A stretch of DNA of 18,171 nucleotides, taken from positions 1 through 18,171 of the forward strand of contig DASWED010000082.1 in NCBI GenBank assembly GCA_036394995.1. The letters run 5' to 3'. A program made the position numbers and the translations under genes. Position 1 is the stretch's first letter; each line of letters opens with the position of its first letter. Shown here piece by piece: positions 13,767-18,171 of the stretch. The notes under the pieces were generated by a model. That model was not told the origin of the DNA. It searched no databases and worked only from the letters and a program-made list of their open reading frames with translations. The stretch comes from DASWED01 sp036394995. Its GTDB lineage: Bacteria; Actinomycetota; UBA4738; JACQTL01.

Positions 13767-14201
13767 TTACAGAGGGCTGGGGCCGATGGTTCGTCTGGCC
13801 GCCGACCACCACACGAGGGCGATCGCGGTGGCACCGGCGGCGGCGCCGCCCAGCCCGGCCAGGGCGTAGCGGAGGCCGGTGGAGTGGCGGCGGACCGCCG
13901 CGCCCACTCGGACCGACGCCGCCTTGAGGTCGGCGGCCGAACGGACCTTCCCCCGCACGGCTTCCGCCCGTGCCAGGTGCAGGGACCGTTCGAGGTATCC
14001 GTCGGGGACCGGGACCTCGACGTCCCGGACGGCCTCCAGCGAGCTCAGCAGCGCGCGGTAGGCGGCGAGGTCGGCCCGGCATCCCGCGCACGACGCCAGG
14101 TGGAGCTCCACCGGGCCCGCCGGGCGAAGTCCCGGTTCCGCGTACTCGGGCAGGATCTCGCGGACGTCCTCACACCGGACCCGCCTGCTCGTCCGGCTCA
14201 T
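13767..14201 (-). CDS. zinc-type anti-sigma factor, single-pass membrane protein
   Basis: A 144-residue protein that probably binds and inhibits the ECF sigma factor encoded just before it. The N-terminal part carries Cys10 and HLASCAGC (His34, Cys38, Cys41), the Hx3Cx2C zinc motif of ZAS anti-sigma domains, followed by helices (RADLAAYRALLSSLEAV). A transmembrane helix spans about 111-132 (RYALAGLGGAAAGATAIALVWW), leaving a tail of only about a dozen residues outside, too short for a sensor domain. The ATG at 14201 has AAGGAGG six bases upstream and overlaps the sigma gene by 32 bases, so the two are translationally linked. With so little outside the membrane, the signal is probably sensed by another protein or by the zinc site (as in redox-sensing ZAS proteins); this is inference. 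Confidence 0.82.
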   Translation of the reverse strand: MSRTSRRVRCEDVREILPEYAEPGLRPAGPVELHLASCAGCRADLAAYRALLSSLEAVRDVEVPVPDGYLERSLHLARAEAVRGKVRSAADLKAASVRVGAAVRRHSTGLRYALAGLGGAAAGATAIALVWWSAARRTIGPSPL

Positions 14202-14712
14202 CGAGGGCCTCCTTGAGGCGCTTGCGGGCCCGGTGCAGCCGGACCTTCACCGCGCCCTCCTCGATCCCGATCTCCTCGCCGATCTCCCGGCAGGACAGCC
14301 CGTACACGTCCTTCAGCAGGACCACGACGCGCTGGCCCTCCGGCAGGCCTGCCATGGCCCGGGACAGCGAGTCCCGGTCGGCGGTGCGCGAGGCCGCGAC
14401 ATCCGGCACCGGCACGTCCGGGGGCTCCTCGGCGAGCACCTCGCCGAACCGGCCCCGGCGCTTCAGCATCGTGAGCGCGCAGTTCGTGACGATCCGGTGC
14501 ATCCATGTCTCGAACCGGGCCTCCTCCCGGAATCCGGCCAGCCCCCGAAACATCCGGAGGTAGGCCTCCTGGGCCACGTCCTCGGCCTCCGTCCGGTCGT
14601 TCGTCAGGCGGTAGGCCAGGCTGTAGACCCGCCGGTGGGTCAGCTCGACGAGCTCCTCGAACGCGCCCCGGTCACCTCGACGGCACGCCGCCAGGAGCTC
14701 CGCGCTCACCAC
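14170..14712 (-). CDS. ECF-family RNA polymerase sigma factor (SigE/RpoE type)
   Basis: A 180-residue sigma factor with only regions 2 and 4, as in extracytoplasmic-function sigmas. Region 2 covers about 18-85, with AYRLTNDRTEAEDVAQEAYL and FETWMHRIVTNCALTMLKRR. A linker of about 30 residues rich in Pro/Asp follows. Region 4 is about 118-168: LPEGQRVVVLLKDVYGLSCR, EIGEEIGIEEGAVKVRLHRA. No extra C-terminal domain. The start is one of two adjacent GTG codons (14712 or 14709), preceded by GAAGGA and an in-frame stop. It overlaps the anti-sigma gene. Direct and inverted CTACCG repeats lie in its upstream region, and ECF genes are often autoregulated, so these may be part of its control. Its regulon cannot be read from the window. 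Confidence 0.93.
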   Translation of the reverse strand: MVSAELLAACRRGDRGAFEELVELTHRRVYSLAYRLTNDRTEAEDVAQEAYLRMFRGLAGFREEARFETWMHRIVTNCALTMLKRRGRFGEVLAEEPPDVPVPDVAASRTADRDSLSRAMAGLPEGQRVVVLLKDVYGLSCREIGEEIGIEEGAVKVRLHRARKRLKEALDEPDEQAGPV

Positions 14713-14734
14713 CCGACATCATCCTTCGACCGCG

Positions 14735-14765
14735 CTACCGCCCGGTAGGTTACGCGCCGGTAGGT
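14735..14765. repeat. CTACCG repeats upstream of the sigma factor gene
   Basis: CCGGTAGGT occurs at 14742-14750 and again at 14757-14765 (15-base period), and CTACCG at 14735-14740 forms an inverted repeat with the first copy (CTACCG-CC-CGGTAG). They lie 23-53 bases before the sigma start, where a promoter or operator is expected. On the minus strand GTAACC followed by GGTC about 16 bases on could be an ECF-type promoter, but this is weak. Confidence 0.45.
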
Positions 14766-14779
14766 GAAGGACAGAACGG

Positions 14780-14808
14780 CGAGGGGCGGGCCCGGAGCCC
14801 GCCCCTCG
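14780..14808 (-). terminator. strong hairpin after the hadA/hadB-type genes
   Basis: CGAGGGGCGGGC pairs perfectly with GCCCGCCCCTCG over 12 bp around a 5-base loop. It starts 27 bases after the hadB-like stop and separates that operon from the sigma gene. On the minus strand it is followed by CCGTTCTGTCCTT, so the T-tract is interrupted. Confidence 0.7.
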
Positions 14809-14835
14809 TTGGGATGCGGCATGTGCGAGCCGGCG

Positions 14836-15264
14836 CTACGCCAGCTGCACCTCGGCGGTGGAGTTCTTGATCGGATACTCGGTCACCCCGTCCCGTTCCA
14901 GGCGGACCCAGACGTCGAGCTTCGCGGTGCGGGCATCCGGATCGAGCTCGCTGATCCTGCCTCCGGCCTCGATGGTCTCGTCCATGTACACCACGGCCCG
15001 GAACTGCACGTCCACGCTCTTCAGCGCGGCCGGATCGCCCACCCATCCGGTGAGGGTGGAGGTCAGGTGGGCCATGGTGAACATCCCGTGGGCGATGATC
15101 CCCGGGAACCCCACCATCTGGGCGAACGAGTCGTCCTGGTGCAGCGGGTTCTGGTCGCCGGAGGCGTCGGCGTAGGCCTTCACGTCCTCTCGCTTCACCA
15201 CCTTCGACCGGACCGGGATCTCGTCCCCCACCTTCACGTCGTCGAAATCGACCTGCGCGGTCAT
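14836..15264 (-). CDS. MaoC-family (R)-specific hydratase/dehydratase, HadB-like
   Basis: A 142-residue hot-dog fold protein with the hydratase-2 motif: GDQNPLHQDDSFAQ (36-49) with Asp37 and His42 as the likely catalytic pair, and GFPGIIAHGMFTMAHL (52-67). It is expected to hydrate or dehydrate 2-enoyl/3-hydroxyacyl thioesters. It lies three bases after the HadA-like gene, with GGAGG 11 bases before the ATG. The pair resembles mycobacterial HadA-HadB, in which the HadB-type subunit carries the active site and the complex dehydrates 3-hydroxyacyl-ACP in fatty-acid elongation; those genes also sit near rpmG and tRNA-Trp. Acyl chain length and the carrier (ACP or CoA) cannot be told from sequence. 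Confidence 0.9.
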   Translation of the reverse strand: MTAQVDFDDVKVGDEIPVRSKVVKREDVKAYADASGDQNPLHQDDSFAQMVGFPGIIAHGMFTMAHLTSTLTGWVGDPAALKSVDVQFRAVVYMDETIEAGGRISELDPDARTAKLDVWVRLERDGVTEYPIKNSTAEVQLA

Positions 15265-15267
15265 CTG

Positions 15268-15717
15268 TCAGGGACCTCCGGTTCCGCGGGAGATCAGCGT
15301 GGACCGCGCGGTGAGCACCAGCTCGCCGTTCGCGTCGTGGACCTCCGATTCGATGGTCAGGAACTCGTTCGACCTCCTGGTCTCGATCGAGGTGAGGCGC
15401 GGCGTGGCGCTGATCACGTCGCCCACCACCAGGGGCCGCTCGTAGGCGTAGGACTGCACGCCGTGGACCACCCGCGAGTAGTCCAGGCCCAGCTCCTTGT
15501 CCAGCACGACCTGGCTGCTGGTCATCATCTGGATCACCGTGATGAACGTGGGCGGGGCGACCTGGTCGGCGTACCCGGCCGCCTTCGCGGCCTCGGGGTC
15601 GCGGAACACCGGCGTGTCGTCGCCGATCGCGTCGAGGAACTGGTTCACGCGGTCGCGCTCCACGGCGAACTCGATCTCGTCGTAGGTCTTCCCGATGAGC
15701 TGCGTGTTCAGCGGCAT
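15268..15717 (-). CDS. FAS1-like/MaoC N-terminal dehydratase domain protein, HadA-like
   Basis: A 149-residue hot-dog fold protein, the non-catalytic partner type. Visible are FAVERDRVNQFLDAIGDDTPVF (17-38), APPTFITVIQM (54-64), VVHGVQSYAYERPLVVGDVI (83-102) and TIESEVHDANGELVLTARST (121-140), the usual pattern of FAS1-like dehydratase domains; the Asp-His hydratase motif is absent. It probably forms a heterodimer with the product of the next gene and shapes the acyl-binding site. ATG at 15717 with GAGG overlapping the end of the fabG-like gene seven bases away, so all three are one operon. Confidence 0.88.
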   Translation of the reverse strand: MPLNTQLIGKTYDEIEFAVERDRVNQFLDAIGDDTPVFRDPEAAKAAGYADQVAPPTFITVIQMMTSSQVVLDKELGLDYSRVVHGVQSYAYERPLVVGDVISATPRLTSIETRRSNEFLTIESEVHDANGELVLTARSTLISRGTGGP

Positions 15718-15724
15718 CTCGGCC

Positions 15725-16531
15725 TCACGCTCCCAGCATGGCGCCGGACACCGGGATGATCACGCCGGAGACGTAGTCGGACTCCTCGCTCGCGAGGAAC
15801 GTGTGGACCTTCGCGACGTCATCGGGCTGCCCGTAGTAGCCGAGCGCGATGATCATCAGCGCCATCTGCCGGCTCGGCTCGGGGACCCCCATGTCGGACC
15901 CCTCGCCCTTGGATGCGGTGAGGCGGGTCTCGATGAACCCGGGCGCCACCGCGTTCACATTGATGTGGAACGGGCCGAGCTCGCGGGCCAGGGTCCGGGT
16001 CAGGCCGATGATCGCGCCCTTGGCCGCCGTGTAGTTGGCCTGGCCGGCATTGCCGACCAGCGCCGCCGTGGACGTGGTGAACGTGATCTTGCGGTGGTGG
16101 GCGGGCTTGCCCTGGGTGCTCATCTCCTGTTTGGCCTGCTCGCGCATGTGCTGCACGACGGCCTGGCTGGAGTGGAACGCCGTCTTGAGGTTCACGTCGA
16201 GGACGAAGTCCCACGTGGCATCGTCGAGGTTGTGGAAGGTCTTGTCGCGGGTGATCCCGGCGTTGTTCACCAGGATGTCCACCGAGCCGAACTCCTCCAC
16301 GGCCGCGGCCACCATGGCCTGGGCCTGGTCGCGCTCCACGGTGTTGTGCGTGGAGACCTGGACCTGCCCCCCGGCGTCCTTGATGGCCTGGGCGGCCTCG
16401 TTCGCCGGATCGGGGTCGACGTCGTTCACCACGACCGCCGCGCCCTCCCGGGCGAGCATCTCGGCGGTGGCCCGTCCGATCCCCCGGCCGGAGCCGGTGA
16501 CGATGGCCACCTTCCCTTCCAGTCGGCCCAC
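15725..16531 (-). CDS. short-chain dehydrogenase/reductase, FabG-like 3-oxoacyl thioester reductase
   Basis: A 268-residue classical SDR. The Rossmann motif TGSGRGIG (12-19), NNAG (89-92), Asn114, and Ser154, Tyr167 and Lys171 (NYTAAK) make a complete active site. Asp37 at the end of the second strand suggests NAD(H) rather than NADP(H). Compared with standard FabG there is an insert (KQEMSTQGKPAHH, about 134-146) before the Ser strand. GTG at 16531 is chosen because GAGGAGG lies six bases upstream and the fold begins immediately; the longer frame is Pro/Arg-rich and unlikely. It starts the operon with the HadA/HadB-like genes, so the three together could carry out 3-oxoacyl reduction and dehydration, or the reverse direction in acyl degradation. 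Confidence 0.9.
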   Translation of the reverse strand: MGRLEGKVAIVTGSGRGIGRATAEMLAREGAAVVVNDVDPDPANEAAQAIKDAGGQVQVSTHNTVERDQAQAMVAAAVEEFGSVDILVNNAGITRDKTFHNLDDATWDFVLDVNLKTAFHSSQAVVQHMREQAKQEMSTQGKPAHHRKITFTTSTAALVGNAGQANYTAAKGAIIGLTRTLARELGPFHINVNAVAPGFIETRLTASKGEGSDMGVPEPSRQMALMIIALGYYGQPDDVAKVHTFLASEESDYVSGVIIPVSGAMLGA

Positions 16532-16616
16532 GTGCGTCCTCCTCGCGTTCGATGTGGTCGAACGGGCCGGCGGCGGTTCGAGCGGCGTCCGTCGGCCCGG
16601 GGCGCGGGTCGCATCC

Positions 16617-16646
16617 ACGGTACCGAACGCACTGCGAGCGGAGCAA
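16617..16646 (-). promoter_or_regulatory. candidate promoter of the fabG-hadA-hadB operon
   Basis: On the minus strand TTGCTC (16646-16641) and TACCGT (16622-16617) are spaced by 18 bases, predicting a leader of about 79 bases. The -10 lies inside ACGGTACCGAAC (16617-16628), identical to 12 bases of the candidate XRE operator at 3049-3060. Confidence 0.4.
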
Positions 16647-16684
16647 CTTGCGGGGCTTTCCGGCGATGGCGCCCGGGCGGGCCC

Positions 16685-16690
16685 TACGAT
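16685..16690 (+). promoter_or_regulatory. -10 element of the response regulator gene, nearly leaderless
   Basis: TACGAT fits TANNNT and ends eight bases before the ATG at 16699. No Shine-Dalgarno lies between, which agrees with a leaderless or nearly leaderless start. Confidence 0.45.
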
Positions 16691-16698
16691 GTGGCGCG

Positions 16699-17367
16699 AT
16701 GGCGGGGCGGGACGAGATCACCGTGCTGATCGTGGACGGCCACCGCATGTTCGCCGACGCCCTGCAGCTGGCCCTGGACCTGGAGGACGGCGTCCGGGTG
16801 GTGGGGTCGGTGGCTCACGGGGACGCCGTGGACGCCGTCGCGGAGCATGGTCCCACGGTGGCCCTCGTGGATCTCGGCGTCCGGGGACACGACGCGGTCG
16901 AGATCATCCGGGAGATGCGGGGAGGGGCCCCCGACACCGCGATCCTGGCGCTCGTCACCGAGCAGAGCGACGTGCTGATCGCCCAGGCCGTGGAGGCCGG
17001 CGCGGCCGGGCACCTGTCGAAGTTCGACCCGGTGGAGCGCCTGGGCGAGATGGTCCGCAGGGCCGCGGCCGGGAGCGACCTCCTCGGCCCCCGGGAGCGT
17101 CGGCGCCTGCTGGGGCGGCTCCGTCACCGGCGGGCCGAGCAGGCCACCGCCCAGCAGCGGGCCGACCGGCTGACCCCCCGGGAGCTCGAGATCCTCCAGC
17201 GGATGGCGGACGGGATGTCGCCGGCCGCTGTGGCAACGCTCCTCGGGATGCGGCCGGCCACCCTCCGGACGCACGTGCAGAACATCATCACGAAGCTCGG
17301 CGTGCACTCGAAGACCGAGGCCCTGGCGTTCGCCATCCGCCACGGCAAGGTCACCGCGCGGTCGTGA
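16699..17367 (+). CDS. NarL/FixJ-family response regulator (orphan)
   Basis: A 222-residue DNA-binding response regulator. The receiver domain (about 7-123) has TVLIVDGHRMFADALQL, the phosphoacceptor Asp58 in ALVDLGV, Thr87 in ALVTEQS and Lys108 in GHLSKFDP. The usual acidic pair before the His is Asp13-Gly14 instead of Asp-Asp, so metal binding and phosphorylation may be altered. A charged linker (RERRRLLGRLRHRRAEQ, about 132-148) leads to a LuxR-type HTH (158-218): LTPRELEILQRMADGMSPAA, LGMRPATLRTHVQNIITKLG. The ATG at 16699 is supported by the -10 box just upstream. No histidine kinase is nearby. It is divergent from the fabG-hadAB operon across 167 bases and convergent with rpmG, so control of the former is possible. 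Confidence 0.9.
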   Translation: MAGRDEITVLIVDGHRMFADALQLALDLEDGVRVVGSVAHGDAVDAVAEHGPTVALVDLGVRGHDAVEIIREMRGGAPDTAILALVTEQSDVLIAQAVEAGAAGHLSKFDPVERLGEMVRRAAAGSDLLGPRERRRLLGRLRHRRAEQATAQQRADRLTPRELEILQRMADGMSPAAVATLLGMRPATLRTHVQNIITKLGVHSKTEALAFAIRHGKVTARS

Positions 17368-17390
17368 CGGCCGCGGTGGCCGGACGGCCG
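17368..17390. terminator. possible hairpin between the response regulator and rpmG
   Basis: CGGCCG at 17368-17373 and 17385-17390 can pair over 6 bp around an 11-base loop, in the 33-base gap between convergent genes. There is no T-tract, so support is weak. Confidence 0.3.
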
Positions 17391-17400
17391 CTCGGGGACG

Positions 17401-17565
17401 CTAGCGGGTCTCGCGGTGCAGCGTGTGCCGGCGGCACCATCGGCAGTACTTCTTCATCTCCAGGCGTTCCCGGTCGTTCTGGCGATTCTTCTCGGTGACG
17501 TAGTTCCGTCGCTTGCAGTCGGTGCACGCCAGCGTGATCGTGGGCCTGTTGTCGGTCTTGGGCAT
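17401..17565 (-). CDS. rpmG: 50S ribosomal protein L33
   Basis: A 54-residue zinc-ribbon protein of the large subunit: MPKTDNRPTITLACTDCKRR, then NYVTEKNRQNDRERLEMKKY, then CRWCRRHTLHRETR. The two CxxC motifs (Cys14/17 and Cys41/44) are intact, so this is the zinc-binding (C+) form, which in actinobacteria may have a zinc-independent paralogue elsewhere. ATG at 17565 with AGGAG five bases upstream. It lies 15 bases after the tuf stop and is probably co-transcribed with it. Length is normal for the family. Confidence 0.96.
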   Translation of the reverse strand: MPKTDNRPTITLACTDCKRRNYVTEKNRQNDRERLEMKKYCRWCRRHTLHRETR

Positions 17566-17580
17566 GTTCGCTCCTGAGCG

Positions 17581-18171
<591 letters not shown>

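Noticed and set aside
13758..13770. CCGGAGGGATTAC, a 13-base match to part of the L10 leader (5298-5310), at the end of the anti-sigma gene
   Set aside because: The rest of the L10-leader motif is absent here; a chance match at the stop codon is more likely than a second L10-binding site.
13658..13834. A 59-residue N-terminal extension of the TIR protein
   Set aside because: It is Pro/Ser/Arg-rich, crosses the TTGCCT-17-AACAAT promoter and overlaps the anti-sigma gene; the GTG at 13657 sits directly before the TIR fold.
9475..17400. Mobile island or defence island inserted at tRNA-Trp
   Set aside because: No integrase, transposase, attachment-site duplication or defence-gene partner is visible, and the rpmG-hadAB part of this stretch is a known actinobacterial neighbourhood. 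A TIR domain alone does not show phage defence.

Overview
This window is about 18 kb of very GC-rich DNA. It carries the transcription/translation 'tuf - secE - nusG - rplKAJL - rpoB' region of what looks like an actinobacterium (phylum Actinomycetota). The evidence is actinobacterial-type RpoB and EF-Tu sequence, an acidic N-terminal extension on NusG, tRNA-Trp immediately upstream of secE, an rpmG followed by a hadA/hadB-type MaoC gene pair (as in Mycobacterium and Streptomyces), frequent GTG/TTG starts, and several starts that look leaderless. I cannot name genus or class. Most genes are on the minus strand, so the window reads from high to low coordinates.

Layout in the direction of minus-strand transcription: the C-terminal half of tuf (17581-18171, cut by the right edge), rpmG, a plus-strand orphan NarL-type response regulator, an SDR reductase (fabG-like) plus two MaoC-fold dehydratase genes (hadA-, hadB-like) ending in a strong hairpin, an ECF sigma factor overlapping its zinc-type anti-sigma gene, a TIR-domain membrane protein with its own promoter, and a convergent plus-strand coiled-coil protein. 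Then come tRNA-Trp, secE, nusG, rplK, rplA, a CoA-transferase gene, the L10 leader with rplJ and rplL, a divergent pair (plus-strand UDP-glucuronate decarboxylase-like gene and minus-strand XRE regulator), and rpoB, whose C-terminal part lies off the left edge.

The conserved ribosomal/RNA-polymerase order is therefore kept but broken at three places: about 8 kb between rpmG and tRNA-Trp, one CoA-transferase between rplA and rplJ, and the uxs/XRE pair between rplL and rpoB. Promoters are visible that would restart transcription at the breaks: TTGCCG-17-TATACT before tRNA-Trp and TTGACT-17-TATACT before rpoB. The rplJ leader carries a clear L10-leader motif.

The most unusual part is 9.7-14.7 kb. 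A predicted single-pass membrane protein has an N-terminal cytoplasmic TIR domain, a Pro-rich linker, one transmembrane helix and two related extracytoplasmic domains that look like NPCBM-type carbohydrate-binding modules. It lies head-to-tail downstream of a sigma/anti-sigma pair and tail-to-tail with a 737-residue coiled-coil protein containing three 19-residue tandem repeats. The functional link among these genes is inference. No IS element, integrase, CRISPR array or phage gene was seen. There is no gene-free stretch longer than about 200 bases.
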